Of a stretch of 64,000 nucleotides of DNA, positions 10,831-19,944 are shown piece by piece. The number at the start of each line of letters is the position of its first letter. Within the stretch, counting starts at the first letter, position 1. The notes beneath the pieces were generated by a model. The model had not been told where the DNA came from and ran no database searches. It saw only the letters and a program-made list of their open reading frames with translations. The DNA is taken from positions 41,001-105,000 of the forward strand of contig JAPYVG010000004.1 of assembly GCA_028277025.1 (NCBI GenBank), read 5' to 3'. The position numbers and the translations under genes were made by a program. The stretch comes from Sulfolobaceae archaeon. GTDB lineage: Archaea; Thermoproteota; Thermoprotei_A; Sulfolobales; Sulfolobaceae.

Positions 10831-11491
10831 TAAATGCAGAACACGATTTACACTCTTTGTAACCAAATAGTTTTAAAGACGATAAATAGGCGTGGAACAG
10901 CTCTTGGTTTTCACTTAACTCACTTCTAACCCAGTTAAATATGGTGTTAAAAAGCTCATCCTGGAACTTTAGTTCCTTTATCTCAACGAACCCCTTTAAT
11001 TCCTCTAAAGGTACCGAGAATAAGGGTAGAAAGAAATACGAATCGTCTATCTTTTTTACAAGGTTTATTATACTTAAATAAGAGAAGTCTTTAGTACTAA
11101 TAGAATATATCATATAAGATAAAAAGAAGTCTGAAAAGAATGGGAGTACTTTGACCTTGTATTTTTGTAATTTTTTACCTTCTATTATATAGCTCCAAAT
11201 ATAATCGTTTATGTTTTTACAATTCTCGTCAGCTGGAAGTTCTATAACGTCAACCTTAAGTTTACATCTATAACAAGCCCTATTTATAATGTAAGCTAAC
11301 ACTTTACTTATTCCGTCCAGAGGTTCCTTAGTTAGTACTGCTACTTCATCTGAATAGTTAAAGAGTTTTGTATTATGTATTTCTCTCCTGATCCTTTTAA
11401 CAATTTCATCCCTTGCGCACACTTCACAGAGCCTTCTTCCGCCTATAGTTACTAATGACTCTCTTTTATTACATCTTTGACAAAGTGCCAC
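10757..11491 (-). CDS. Degenerate Ncs6/TtuA-like tRNA thiolation protein (Ctu2/Ncs2-like)
   Basis: 244-residue protein. The N-terminal zinc finger (C4, C7, C22, C25) and following helix match TtuA/Ncs6 tRNA 2-thiolation enzymes. Where those have the ATP-binding SGGKDS loop this protein has TKEPLDG (about residues 54-60), and the central catalytic CxxC is not seen. The C-terminal zinc finger (CKSC ... CARC, 214-231) is kept. So the scaffold persists without the PP-loop, as in eukaryotic Ncs2/Ctu2, the non-catalytic partner of Ncs6. A role as structural partner in tRNA thiolation is inference. Confidence 0.55.
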   Translation of the reverse strand: MALCQRCNKRESLVTIGGRRLCEVCARDEIVKRIRREIHNTKLFNYSDEVAVLTKEPLDGISKVLAYIINRACYRCKLKVDVIELPADENCKNINDYIWSYIIEGKKLQKYKVKVLPFFSDFFLSYMIYSISTKDFSYLSIINLVKKIDDSYFFLPLFSVPLEELKGFVEIKELKFQDELFNTIFNWVRSELSENQELFHAYLSSLKLFGYKECKSCSAFIIDGEEYCARCKKFLASPSPPYLI

Positions 11492-11550
11492 TTACTAACG
11501 TTTCTCACTTTCTGCTAAAAAATTAATTAGAAAGCTAATGCTGAGAGAAA

Positions 11551-11563
11551 AATTTATATATAA
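11551..11563 (+). promoter_or_regulatory. TATA box of the thermosome gene
   Basis: AATTTATATATAA, an archaeal TATA box 35-47 bp before the thermosome ATG at 11598, preceded by a purine-rich GAGAGAAA stretch that could serve as BRE. Inverted CTTTCT/AGAAAG (11508-11513, 11529-11534) lies upstream and could be an operator for heat-responsive control. Confidence 0.6.
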
Positions 11564-11597
11564 CCGATCCTAATGCAAACCAGAAGCGGGATCTAAT

Positions 11598-13280
11598 ATG
11601 GCTGGTACACCGGTTTTACTCTTAAAAGAGGGTACAAGTAGAACTACTGGAAGAGATGCCTTAAGGAATAACATTCTTGCTGCAGTAACTTTGGCTGAAA
11701 TGCTAAAGAGCAGTTTAGGTCCTAGAGGATTAGATAAGATGTTAATTGACAGCTTTGGAGATGTAACAATAACTAATGACGGTGCTACAATTGTAAAAGA
11801 AATGGAAATACAGCACCCTGCTGCAAAACTTCTCGTTGAGGCAGCAAAGGCACAAGATGCAGAGGTAGGTGACGGTACTACTTCTGCTGTAGTTTTGGCC
11901 GGATTATTGCTTGATAAAGCTGACGATTTACTTGAACAAAACATTCATCCAACAATCATAATTGAGGGTTATAAGAAGGCCTTAAACAAATCACTTGAGA
12001 TTTTAGATCAATTGGCGTTAAAGATCGACGTCTCTGACCTGAACTCCCAGCAGACAAGAGACCAATTAAGGAAAATAGTATACACTACGATGTCCAGCAA
12101 ATTCGTTGCTGGAGGTGAGGAAATGGATAAAATAATTAATTTAGTACTTGACGCAGTATCAATAGTTGCTGAGAAACAGCCAGACGGTACTTATAATGTG
12201 TCCACAGACCTAATTAAGATTGACAAGAAGAAAGGAGGAAGTATTGAGGACAGTATATTAGTCCACGGTTTAGTATTAGACAAGGAAGTAGTTCACCCTG
12301 GAATGCCTAGAAGAGTAGAAAAGGCTAAAATTGCTGTACTCGATGCAGCATTAGAGGTTGAAAAGCCTGAGATTTCAGCAAAAATTAGTATAACTAGCCC
12401 AGATCAAATCAAAGCATTCCTTGATGAAGAGGCAAGGTACCTTAAGGAAATGGTTGATAAGTTAGCATCAATTGGCGCTAACGTTGTAATATGCCAGAAA
12501 GGTATTGATGATATTGCCCAACACTTCTTGGCAAAGAAGGGTATACTTGCAGTGAGGAGAGTTAAGAGGAGTGACATTGAGAAGTTAGAGAAGGCTTTAG
12601 GTGCTAGGATTATAAGTAGCATTAAAGACGCTACTCCAGAGGATCTAGGTTATGCTGAATTAGTTGAAGAGAGAAGAGTTGGAAATGATAAGATGGTATT
12701 TATTGAAGGAGCTAAGAATCCCAAGGCTGTAAACATATTATTAAGAGGATCAAACGATATGGCACTTGATGAAGCTGAAAGGAGCTTAAATGATGCATTA
12801 CACGCTTTAAGAAACGTTTTAATGAAACCAATGATTGTCGCAGGTGGAGGTGCAATAGAGACTGAGTTAGCATTAAGGTTGAGAGAATATGCTAGAAGTG
12901 TAGGCGGGAAAGAGCAATTAGCAATTGAGAAGTTTGCAGAGGCATTAGAGGAAATTCCAATGATCTTAGCCGAGACTGCTGGAATGGAACCAATTCAGAC
13001 TTTGATGGATTTAAGGGCTAAGCACTCTAAAGGTTTAGTAAATGCTGGTATTAATGTCCTAGATGGGAAGATTGCTGACGATATGATGACTATTAACGTA
13101 ATTGAACCGGTAAGGGTTAAGTCCCAAGTACTAAAGAGCGCTGTAGAGGCTGCAACTGCAATACTGAAGATCGATGATTTAATTGCCGCTTCACCATTAA
13201 AGAGTGAGAAGAAAGAGGGAGAGAAGGGTAAGGGCGAAACAGGCGAGGAAGGAGGCTCGTCCTCTCCATCTTTAGGATAA
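11598..13280 (+). CDS. thsA: Thermosome alpha subunit (group II chaperonin)
   Basis: 560-residue subunit of the ATP-driven double-ring chaperonin that refolds proteins, highly abundant and heat-induced in Sulfolobales. Visible family features: [12 protein letters not shown], the [12 protein letters not shown] loop, [12 protein letters not shown] (about residue 92) for nucleotide binding, and [14 protein letters not shown] segment near 415. The C-terminus is a low-complexity Lys/Glu/Gly tail projecting into the cavity. Very close similarity to the Sulfolobus alpha subunit, remembered by sequence, supports alpha over beta or gamma. Confidence 0.95.
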   Translation: MAGTPVLLLKEGTSRTTGRDALRNNILAAVTLAEMLKSSLGPRGLDKMLIDSFGDVTITNDGATIVKEMEIQHPAAKLLVEAAKAQDAEVGDGTTSAVVLAGLLLDKADDLLEQNIHPTIIIEGYKKALNKSLEILDQLALKIDVSDLNSQQTRDQLRKIVYTTMSSKFVAGGEEMDKIINLVLDAVSIVAEKQPDGTYNVSTDLIKIDKKKGGSIEDSILVHGLVLDKEVVHPGMPRRVEKAKIAVLDAALEVEKPEISAKISITSPDQIKAFLDEEARYLKEMVDKLASIGANVVICQKGIDDIAQHFLAKKGILAVRRVKRSDIEKLEKALGARIISSIKDATPEDLGYAELVEERRVGNDKMVFIEGAKNPKAVNILLRGSNDMALDEAERSLNDALHALRNVLMKPMIVAGGGAIETELALRLREYARSVGGKEQLAIEKFAEALEEIPMILAETAGMEPIQTLMDLRAKHSKGLVNAGINVLDGKIADDMMTINVIEPVRVKSQVLKSAVEAATAILKIDDLIAASPLKSEKKEGEKGKGETGEEGGSSSPSLG

Positions 13281-13284
13281 TAAC

Positions 13285-13290
13285 TTTTTT
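13285..13290 (+). terminator. T-run after thermosome gene
   Basis: TTTTTT followed by ATTTAT a few bases after the thermosome stop, the usual oligo-T type of archaeal intrinsic termination signal. It abuts the stop codon of the convergent gene. Confidence 0.4.
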
Positions 13291-13636
13291 ATTTATACAT
13301 CATAACTTGATTTGTTTCTTCTCCAGAGGAATATCCGTCAAGTTCTTCAAGCATTTTATTTACAGCTTCCTTTATTTTAGGACTTGAATAACTATCCCTA
13401 ATAGTGTAAAGGAGCTTTTTCGAAAGGTCAACCCCAATAATGAAAACTAAGTTTACAAAATCTGGACTTAACAAATAGTCTGCTAACTTTTCTGGGTTTC
13501 CCCCGTAAGATGAAAAATTGTATTTAGATTCAGCTTTAGCTAAAAGTTTTTGAGCCTCATCTAATCTTTTCATATCAAGTGTTAATGGAGTGAGGACACG
13601 GGTAACTATGTGTCGTAGGAAATCAGGTTCTCCCAA
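13289..13636 (-). CDS. Conserved hypothetical helical protein
   Basis: 115-residue, mostly helical protein with no recognised motif. It starts MGEPDFLRHIVTRVLTP and ends in a Gln/Met-rich tail. Coding character is supported by full-length openness, a good ATG and tight convergence with the thermosome gene (8 bp apart). It is not a shadow of anything on the other strand. No function can be assigned. Confidence 0.55.
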   Translation of the reverse strand: MGEPDFLRHIVTRVLTPLTLDMKRLDEAQKLLAKAESKYNFSSYGGNPEKLADYLLSPDFVNLVFIIGVDLSKKLLYTIRDSYSSPKIKEAVNKMLEELDGYSSGEETNQVMMYK

Positions 13637-13733
13637 ACTATTCGCCTATTATATTTACTAGTCTTGTCATATAAAAGTTACAATTTTTATTTTGTTTCCT
13701 CATTTCATAAATGCTTATAAGTATGCTTTTAGG

Positions 13734-13742
13734 GATATAAAC
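13734..13742 (+). promoter_or_regulatory. TATA box, leaderless promoter
   Basis: GATATAAAC centred about 25 nt before the ATG at 13763, so the transcript should start at or next to the start codon. Confidence 0.5.
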
Positions 13743-13762
13743 TTAGATAGTGGGGTTTATAT

Positions 13763-14074
13763 ATGTCGTCTAGCAAGAAAAGGAAAAGGGTTTCAAACAA
13801 AGAGGGCGATGAAGAGAAATTCAGTGAAGTGGAGAAAAAATTAAAAGTTCTATATTCTGACAAGGAAGTTATTGTAATGACCGCACCTAATGAGGAGGAA
13901 TTAAAGGAGATATTACTGGATTTATTAAAAGAGAAGCCAATGAACCTCAAAGAATTACATTCCGAATTATCCGGTATAGCGAGTGAGGATAAGATAAGGA
14001 AAGCTTTAGCTGAATTGGCTGAGAAAAATCTCGTTACAATGCTGGACGATGGTAGATATACTCGGTTAGGGTAG
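13763..14074 (+). CDS. Small winged-helix protein with basic N-terminal tail
   Basis: 103 residues. An N-terminal SSSKKRKRVSNKEGDE stretch is basic and likely disordered. Residues 45-100 form one winged helix (LKEILLDLLKEKPMNLKEL ... IRKALAELAEKNLV, then a short wing ending YTRLG). It could be a DNA-binding chromatin or regulatory protein; the target is unknown. It overlaps the convergent Cys-rich gene by 9 bp and follows a leaderless promoter. Confidence 0.65.
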   Translation: MSSSKKRKRVSNKEGDEEKFSEVEKKLKVLYSDKEVIVMTAPNEEELKEILLDLLKEKPMNLKELHSELSGIASEDKIRKALAELAEKNLVTMLDDGRYTRLG

Positions 14075-14452
14075 GCGTATAGGACAATTTTTCCATTGAG
14101 TTGAACAAAGTTTTGCTTGTGATTCAGTTAATATCCTTCCCATTATTTTACACATCGCAACTATTCCCTTTTCAGTCCTTATAACCTGGAAATACTTACA
14201 TTCACTGTCTAAAGGTTTTTCTAAGACGTTTATTTTATTGTAAAACGAAATCTCTTGTTCAACCTTTTCATCTTCCGTAAACATCTCTAACCCTTCCTTT
14301 CTGTTACTCTCCCCATCATCCATATAATATCTGCAAGATTTATAATTACCGAAACATCTATTGTTACTAGTTACAGAATCTGACGGGGAATCGAGTATAG
14401 GCGACATACAGTAACCGTTTTTATAATGAGGGCAAATATTACGTTTCTGCAA
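14066..14452 (-). CDS. Cys-rich protein with two Cys4 mini-domains
   Basis: 128 residues with two four-cysteine segments: CPHY-x5-C ... C-x6-C-R-Y-Y (residues 7-43) and CKYF ... C ... C-x6-C-P-I near the C-terminus. Spacing resembles the single module in the 109-residue protein at 9654-9983. A zinc or iron-sulfur site in each is likely; function is unknown. Its ATG lies inside the end of the 67-residue gene upstream (14-bp overlap), so the two form an operon divergent from argS. Confidence 0.65.
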   Translation of the reverse strand: MQKRNICPHYKNGYCMSPILDSPSDSVTSNNRCFGNYKSCRYYMDDGESNRKEGLEMFTEDEKVEQEISFYNKINVLEKPLDSECKYFQVIRTEKGIVAMCKIMGRILTESQAKLCSTQWKNCPIRLP

Positions 14453-14642
14453 CCTCCCTCACTATTACATGAATCCCAGTCAAGTTGTTTGAATCTTCAT
14501 CTAGAGCTAACGGGAGGGTTATTTTATTTACTACGATTCTGTCAACTTTCTCCAGTCTATTTAAGATTTCATTCAGTTTCTTATCATCAATTTTAACTTT
14601 TCCATCTTTATCCTCGACTATTAATATTTCAGCTCTCTTCAT
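14439..14642 (-). CDS. 67-residue conserved hypothetical protein
   Basis: Frame is open further upstream, but the natural start is ATG at 14642 (MKRAEILIVEDKDGKV). The 67-residue product looks like a compact alpha/beta protein of unknown function. It ends inside the start of the Cys-rich gene, so it is coupled to it. The start lies 28 nt from the centre of a TATA-like element shared with argS, consistent with leaderless transcription. Confidence 0.6.
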   Translation of the reverse strand: MKRAEILIVEDKDGKVKIDDKKLNEILNRLEKVDRIVVNKITLPLALDEDSNNLTGIHVIVREVAET

Positions 14643-14663
14643 GCTAATAGTCTTAAGACGAAA

Positions 14664-14675
14664 AAGATATAAACA
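14664..14675. promoter_or_regulatory. Shared bidirectional TATA element between argS and the 67-aa gene
   Basis: GATATAAAC (14666-14674) reads as a TATA box in the forward direction and GTTTATATC in reverse. Its centre is 25 nt from the argS GTG (14695) and 28 nt from the ATG at 14642, the normal distance for leaderless archaeal transcripts in both directions. Confidence 0.5.
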
Positions 14676-14694
14676 CAGTGGCTTATGCAAAAGT

Positions 14695-16560
14695 GTGAAT
14701 CCCATCGTTGATGCTAAAAAAGAATTTAGCGAAATAGTTGCTAAAAGACTCTCGTTGGATGAGGAAACAGTCTTAAATAACATAGAATACCCTCCAAGGG
14801 AAGAAGTTGGAGATCTAGCACTTCCTTTACCTTCAGTAACAAAAAATAAAGAGTTACTCTCCGTTTCCGATTTCCCATCTGGGAAATTTATTAAAAAAAT
14901 AGAAAAGAACGGAATTTACGTTAACGCATTTCTTAATGAGAGGGAATTATTTAATTACATTTTCTCCTCACTTTCTGAGAACTATGGAATAGAGAAAGTA
15001 CAAAAACCAGAAAGGATCGTGGTAGAACATACTAGTGCCAATCCGATCCACCCACTACATATAGGTCATTTAAGAAATGCGATATTAGGGGATACCATTT
15101 CTAGGCTATTGAAAGCAAGAGGACACGAGGTTAACAGAAGGTTTTATATAAATGATGCTGGGAGGCAAGTGGCAATATTAGCTTTAGGTTATATTCTTCT
15201 AGGCAAACCCGAACCCCCTAAGGATATGAAAGTTGATCACTGGTTCGGTTTCATTTACTCCTTAACTAACATCTTAATAGAAATAAGACAATTAAAAGAA
15301 GAGTTAAAAGAAGAAAAAGATGATAATAAATACAGAGAAAAAATAAGTAAATTAGACGAATTAGTAGCTTTAGCCGCGCAACATAAGGAGAAAAATCCAG
15401 AGTTATTTGATAAACTTGCTGATGCAATCAACTCATTGCCAGACGTAGAAAGTGAAATACAAAAAATTATTAGAGCATACGAAAGTGGTGAGGATGAAGA
15501 AATAAAGAAAGTAATTAGAAAGATAGTAGGGTATAACATAAGGGGTTTTGAAGAGAGTTTATTATTACTAGATATTTCCTTTGACGCATATGACTATGAA
15601 AGTGATTTATTATGGGATTCCTCAGTACAGAAAATATTACAGCAAGCGTTACAAATCTCAATAGAATATAAAGGCACTAGGGCGTTAAAGTTTGATTTGC
15701 TTAAAGAAGTGAAATACGAACTTAAAATCCCAGAAGGACTAGAAGTACCACCATTAGTGCTAGTTAGGTCTGACGGTACATCACTTTATACTACCCGTGA
15801 TATAGCGTATTCCATTAAGAAATTTGAAGCCTTCAATGCTGATAAAGTTATCAACGTTATAGCGGAGCAACAATCAGTTCCGCAAATGCAATTAAGGGCT
15901 GCACTCTATCTCCTAGGCTATAAAAAGTATGCCTTAAACTTAATTCATTATTCATATGGTATGGTAAACCTCCAGGGTATGAGGATGAGCGGTAGATTAG
16001 GTAAGTTCATCTCACTTGACGAAATTTTAGAAAAAGTCAAAGAAGTAGCTATTAAGAAGATCGAGGAAAAAGGAGGTGTACTCGAAAACGTTAAAGAAAT
16101 AGTAAACGCTGCAGTAAGATATGCTATACTGTCAGTTTCTGCAAACAAGCCCGTAACGTTTAACATAAATACCATAGTTAACTTTGAACAGAACAGCGGG
16201 CCTTATTTACAGTATACTTATGCTAGGGCTTATAACATTCTTACCAAGAACCAAGAAGGCTTAGACATGAAGAGTGTTGATTATTCTGATTTAACGGGCG
16301 ATAAAAGAAGATTATTAGTATTAATAGCCAAATTCCCAGAAGTCTTCACTAAAGCAGTTGATGAACTCAGACCGGAAGATTTGATAGACTTCTTAAGGAG
16401 GGTTGCAGACACTTTTAATAGATGGTATAATTACGAGAGGGTCTTACAAGAGCAAGATAAGGGCAAGAGAATGACAAGGTTGTTCCTGGTTAAGGGTGTA
16501 GAGAGGGTATTGTATAATGGTCTTATGTCGATAGGTATAAAACCCCTACAGAGAATGTAA
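14695..16560 (+). CDS. argS: Arginyl-tRNA synthetase
   Basis: Class I aminoacyl-tRNA synthetase charging tRNA-Arg; about 621 residues. The HIGH motif is [11 protein letters not shown], and the KMSKS region is the ArgRS-typical variant in [11 protein letters not shown]. It ends with the DALR-type anticodon-binding domain. The open frame runs to 14485, but that part overlaps the divergent operon; the GTG at 14695 ([11 protein letters not shown]) sits 25 nt after a TATA box and is chosen. tRNA-Arg(GCG) follows 5 bp after the stop, an apt pairing of enzyme and substrate. Confidence 0.93.
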   Translation: MNPIVDAKKEFSEIVAKRLSLDEETVLNNIEYPPREEVGDLALPLPSVTKNKELLSVSDFPSGKFIKKIEKNGIYVNAFLNERELFNYIFSSLSENYGIEKVQKPERIVVEHTSANPIHPLHIGHLRNAILGDTISRLLKARGHEVNRRFYINDAGRQVAILALGYILLGKPEPPKDMKVDHWFGFIYSLTNILIEIRQLKEELKEEKDDNKYREKISKLDELVALAAQHKEKNPELFDKLADAINSLPDVESEIQKIIRAYESGEDEEIKKVIRKIVGYNIRGFEESLLLLDISFDAYDYESDLLWDSSVQKILQQALQISIEYKGTRALKFDLLKEVKYELKIPEGLEVPPLVLVRSDGTSLYTTRDIAYSIKKFEAFNADKVINVIAEQQSVPQMQLRAALYLLGYKKYALNLIHYSYGMVNLQGMRMSGRLGKFISLDEILEKVKEVAIKKIEEKGGVLENVKEIVNAAVRYAILSVSANKPVTFNINTIVNFEQNSGPYLQYTYARAYNILTKNQEGLDMKSVDYSDLTGDKRRLLVLIAKFPEVFTKAVDELRPEDLIDFLRRVADTFNRWYNYERVLQEQDKGKRMTRLFLVKGVERVLYNGLMSIGIKPLQRM

Positions 16561-16565
16561 TTATT

Positions 16566-16640
16566 GGACCCGTAGCTCAGCCAGGATAGAGCGTCGGCCT
16601 GCGGAGCCGAAGGGCCCGGGTTCAAATCCCGGCGGGTCCG
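16566..16640 (+). tRNA. tRNA-Arg (anticodon GCG), integration site
   Basis: 75-nt cloverleaf: acceptor GGACCCG pairs with CGGGTCC plus discriminator G; anticodon stem TCGGC/GCCGA with loop CTGCGGA, anticodon GCG; T-arm CCGGG-TTCAAAT-CCCGG. No intron. The 3' part also forms the end of a partitioned SSV-type integrase frame on the opposite strand, so the gene served as an attachment site. Confidence 0.95.
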
Positions 16641-16641
16641 C

Positions 16642-16659
16642 TGTGGGGGTACCCCCACA
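16642..16659. repeat. Perfect 18-bp palindrome next to tRNA-Arg
   Basis: TGTGGGGGTACCCCCACA, two perfect 9-nt arms without spacer, beginning one base after the tRNA discriminator position and lying inside int(N). It is GC-rich in AT-rich surroundings. It could be part of the viral attachment region or end the tRNA transcript as a hairpin. Confidence 0.7.
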
Positions 16660-16954
16660 CACCCACTGCTATTTTTCAATTTCTCGTAAGTTTCGACTAC
16701 GTCAGTTAAGGGGTCGACGTAACGCTCCTTTATCTCACCGTTCACGTTCTCTAATTTGTAAACATAATACCGACCTTTTCTTTCGCGTAAAATATAGTCG
16801 CCGAATTTATAACGACGTTGCTTTTCGCCCAAAAACGTCCACCGTATTATAGTTGCCAATTCGTGTTTATAAGTATTGGCAACCCGTCAAAAATTGCCGT
16901 GATTTGCGTAGAGTTGAAAGAAGACGGCAAAGGTTCCCCATTTGTGCGAAAAAT

Positions 16955-17255
16955 TCAAAGCGACTTGAGGAATTCTTCACTGACTAAACCCTCACGTCCA
17001 TAGCGACGAATCAGATAGTAAACGCCCGGCAAATTAAACGCTCGGCAAATATTTCTTATTATAAATGAAATACCGCCCGTCGCCCTTAGTGACGTTGACG
17101 CCGTACGTTTTTAATTCACCGCGACCCGTTAGCCATACCCACCCGATTATTTCGTAACCGTCGTCGTCCTTTATCACGCGTATCACGGGTGGGTCGACAG
17201 TCCTATCGACGTAACATTTCGCTTTGCGTAAGCATTCGCAGTGAATTTTAATGAG
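16955..17255 (-). pseudogene. Frameshifted foreign ORF in the relic of the integrated element
   Basis: One reverse frame (17255 to 17034) encodes a Cys-containing start (HCECLRKAKC) and EIIGWVWLTGRGELKTYGVN, then stops. The neighbouring frame continues as CRAFNLPGVYYLIRRYGREG and ends LVSEEFLKSL at 16955. Together they read as one protein of about 100 residues broken by a frameshift near 17045-17065. GC content and codon choice (GAC, GTC, CGT) differ sharply from neighbouring genes. It is probably a gene of the lost SSV-like element. I see nothing in 17256-17341. Confidence 0.55.
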
Positions 17256-17341
17256 TTAAAGAAGGGGTTATTACGGCAAAGATTTAGAAGTTGTACCTTG
17301 TGAGTAATTATGCCCGGTAATACGCAAAGCATTGATTAGTA

Positions 17342-17352
17342 TCCTTATATTA
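17342..17352 (+). promoter_or_regulatory. TATA box of nrdJ
   Basis: CTTATATTA within 17342-17352, about 25 nt before ATG 17371, supporting that ATG as a leaderless start. Confidence 0.45.
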
Positions 17353-17370
17353 TTTTACGAGAAATATATA

Positions 17371-19896
17371 ATGGTAGCAATGCAAAAAGCTGAGATTAGC
17401 ATTATTGCTCTATCAAAACTTAAGGTTATTAAAAGGAATGGTTCAGTTGAGGAGTTTAAATCAGAGAAGATTTTCTCTAAACTACCTCCATTATCAGAGG
17501 AAGTAATGGATTCAATACTTACGGACATTTCGCAAAACGCTAAAGACAATGCAATAGACACAAGAACAATTGCTGACATTGTTGAAAGGAACCTGATTGA
17601 GCACTCGTTAGAAAACCCAGAGTTAATGGAAGTGGCAAAACGTTACGTGTTAGCAAGGATTTATAATCACGTTTATGGTAAAGGGAAGTGGAAGGAATTT
17701 GACAGCAAAGATTTACTTTTAACATACAACGCATTAAAAGTGCTTGAGGCTAGGTATTTACTCAAAAACCCAGATACTTTACGTTACATTGAAACGCCCC
17801 AAATGATGTTCAGAAGGGTTGCTAGGTTCTTAGCTTCTGTTGAAAAGCAATACGGCAAATCAGATGAGGAAGTAAAGAAGCTTGAGGAGAAGTTTTATGA
17901 GATAATGAGTGAGTTAAAGTTCTTACCAAACACACCAACACTAATGAACAGCGGTACAAGACTGGGTATTCTTTCAGCTTGCTTCGTAATCCCAGTTAGG
18001 GACTCAATGGTGACCTCAAACGGTGAGGGAATTTACGACGCATTAAGGGCTATGGCATTAGTCCATCAGCAAGGCGGTGGTACTGGGTTTGACTTCTCAG
18101 AATTAAGACCTAAAGGGGACGTTGTAGCATCAACTGCGGGTGTCGCCTCTGGTCCAATATCATTTATGAGGATATTTGACGTATCAACTGACGTTGTGAA
18201 GCAAGGGGGTAAGAGGAGGGGTGCTAATATGGGAGTAATGCATGTATGGCATGCTGACATTGAGGACTTTATAAAATCAAAGACTGGTGAGCTTAAAGAT
18301 GTGCAATTACAGAACTTTAACATCTCGGTTGGCGTTTACGACTACTTCATGAAAGCCGTTGAGAGGGGTGATGCAGTACCGTTAATCAACCCAAGGAAGA
18401 CCAAAATACCCGGCAAGGAATGGGATTATTACATTGTAAAGGCTAGGGGTTACATGGATGAGGAGTGGGTTCAAGACGTGATATTGGGCGAGTTAGAGGA
18501 GAAAGGAGGATCAGTTTATTTGGATGAAAGCGTAATAATAACAGTTGATGAGGCTTTAACAATTGCACAAAAGGAGGGAGCAATAGTTAGGTGGGTTAAC
18601 GCTAGGCAACTTTTCGACGAAATTGTTAAAGGTGCGTGGGATAGTGGTGATCCAGGATTATTATTCATAGACACGATTAATAGGAGGCACCCAGTATGGT
18701 ACCTAGGGAAAATTCAAGCTACTAACCCTTGTGGTGAAGAGCCTTTATTGCCATGGGAGAGCTGTAATTTAGGTTCGATAAACTTAGAGAAGTTTGTAGT
18801 CGAGAGGAATGGTAAGAAAGGAATTGATTGGGATGGCTTAGCTGAGACTATACGATACGCTGTAAGACTCTTGGATAACGTAATTGATGCAAACCGCTAT
18901 CCGTTAAAGCAGATTGAAGAAGCTACTAAGAGGACTAGAAAAGTTGGTTTAGGAGTTATGGGCTTGGCTAGAATGCTAGTTAAGTTGGGAATTCCCTACG
19001 ATAGTATTGATGCGGTGTATCTCTCTTATCAATTGGCTAAGTTCATTTACTACCACGCTTTCAAGACCTCTATTGAGTTAGCTAAGGAGAAGGGCTCATT
19101 CCCCGCTTACAACCCATCTCTGTATAGGGACATTTGGGATAGCGCAATGCCTTTTGAGGAACTATTGTCAATCTCTGATATTAAGGAGAAGCCAGCTGAT
19201 TATGTTAAGAAGTTAGCTGAGGTTGTCGATAAGCTCGATTTCTCCGAGTTGAAGGGTGATAGGATTAAATATGGTTTGAGGAACTCCACTGTGGTCTCAG
19301 TTGCCCCAACTGGTACAATTTCAATAATTGCTGGTACTTCATCATCAATAGAGCCTCTGTTCGCACTAGCCTTCGTTAGGAACGTTGCTGTTGGCAAATT
19401 TATTGAGATTGACCCGCTCTTTCTCGAGTACTTAAGAAAATATGAGTTAGATAACCCGGAGGTCGTTAAGAAGGTCGCTGAGACTGGTATGATTGGTGAT
19501 AACCCATTTATGCCCAAGACTATGAGGAGGGTGTTTAGGACTGCCCATGAAGTTCCTCCAGAATTCCACTTGCTTCATCAAGCAGCGTGGCAACAGTGGA
19601 ATGATTCTGGTACTTCAAAGACTATTAATTTAAAGAGTGAGGAACCGCCAGAAACTGTAGAGAGAGTTTATATGTTGGCGTGGAAGTTGGGTATTAAAGG
19701 CGTTACCGTTTATAGGGATAAGAGTAAGTCACAACAAGTAATTTACTTCGGGATAAAGAAGGAAAGGGAGGAGGTTGAGAAAAAGATGAAGGAAGAGAAG
19801 AAGTTGCAAGTATTGCCGTCTTCATTCAGGATGGAGAAGAAGTTTGTTGAGGTTTCAGAGACTTATGCTGGCGGATGTAAGACATGTGAGTTATGA
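17371..19896 (+). CDS. nrdJ: Adenosylcobalamin-dependent (class II) ribonucleotide reductase
   Basis: Makes deoxyribonucleotides. The 841-residue protein starts with an ATP-cone-like regulatory segment ([18 protein letters not shown]), then the ten-stranded barrel with [12 protein letters not shown], the catalytic [14 protein letters not shown] segment and [15 protein letters not shown]. The C-terminal GGCKTCEL supplies the redox-active cysteine pair. No small (NrdB) subunit is adjacent, as fits a B12-dependent enzyme. The frame is open to TTG 17332, but a TATA box places the start at ATG 17371. It flanks the integrase relic. Confidence 0.93.
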   Translation: MVAMQKAEISIIALSKLKVIKRNGSVEEFKSEKIFSKLPPLSEEVMDSILTDISQNAKDNAIDTRTIADIVERNLIEHSLENPELMEVAKRYVLARIYNHVYGKGKWKEFDSKDLLLTYNALKVLEARYLLKNPDTLRYIETPQMMFRRVARFLASVEKQYGKSDEEVKKLEEKFYEIMSELKFLPNTPTLMNSGTRLGILSACFVIPVRDSMVTSNGEGIYDALRAMALVHQQGGGTGFDFSELRPKGDVVASTAGVASGPISFMRIFDVSTDVVKQGGKRRGANMGVMHVWHADIEDFIKSKTGELKDVQLQNFNISVGVYDYFMKAVERGDAVPLINPRKTKIPGKEWDYYIVKARGYMDEEWVQDVILGELEEKGGSVYLDESVIITVDEALTIAQKEGAIVRWVNARQLFDEIVKGAWDSGDPGLLFIDTINRRHPVWYLGKIQATNPCGEEPLLPWESCNLGSINLEKFVVERNGKKGIDWDGLAETIRYAVRLLDNVIDANRYPLKQIEEATKRTRKVGLGVMGLARMLVKLGIPYDSIDAVYLSYQLAKFIYYHAFKTSIELAKEKGSFPAYNPSLYRDIWDSAMPFEELLSISDIKEKPADYVKKLAEVVDKLDFSELKGDRIKYGLRNSTVVSVAPTGTISIIAGTSSSIEPLFALAFVRNVAVGKFIEIDPLFLEYLRKYELDNPEVVKKVAETGMIGDNPFMPKTMRRVFRTAHEVPPEFHLLHQAAWQQWNDSGTSKTINLKSEEPPETVERVYMLAWKLGIKGVTVYRDKSKSQQVIYFGIKKEREEVEKKMKEEKKLQVLPSSFRMEKKFVEVSETYAGGCKTCEL

Positions 19897-19944
19897 AAAT
19901 GGCTTTTTATATTTTAAAATTAAGTTATTTCTGTGTGAGTAAGA

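Larger units (their letters stand above)
16566..16859 (-). pseudogene. int(N): 5' fragment of an SSV-type integrase, attL remnant
   Basis: From TTG 16859 the reverse strand encodes [20 protein letters not shown] and the following [14 protein letters not shown], closely matching the N-terminus of the fusellovirus SSV1 integrase. The frame then enters the tRNA-Arg gene antisense ([11 protein letters not shown]...), as expected for SSV-type integrases, whose attP lies inside their own gene. The tyrosine-recombinase catalytic domain is absent, so this is the int(N) half left after integration. No int(C) or second tRNA 3' end was found to the right, so most of the element is gone. Confidence 0.88.

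Noticed and set aside
11501..11550. Nested inverted repeats TTTCTC/GAGAAA and CTTTCT/AGAAAG upstream of the thermosome TATA box
   Set aside because: Arms are short and their centres do not coincide; in purine/pyrimidine-rich AT DNA this may be chance, so I did not call it an operator.
14485..14694. N-terminal extension of argS to 14485
   Set aside because: Hydrophobic non-homologous translation lying opposite the divergent 67-residue gene; TATA position places the start at 14695.
16818..17003. Forward 61-codon frame in the integrated-element relic
   Set aside because: The reverse strand gives better protein sequence over most of it; the forward frame has no family resemblance.
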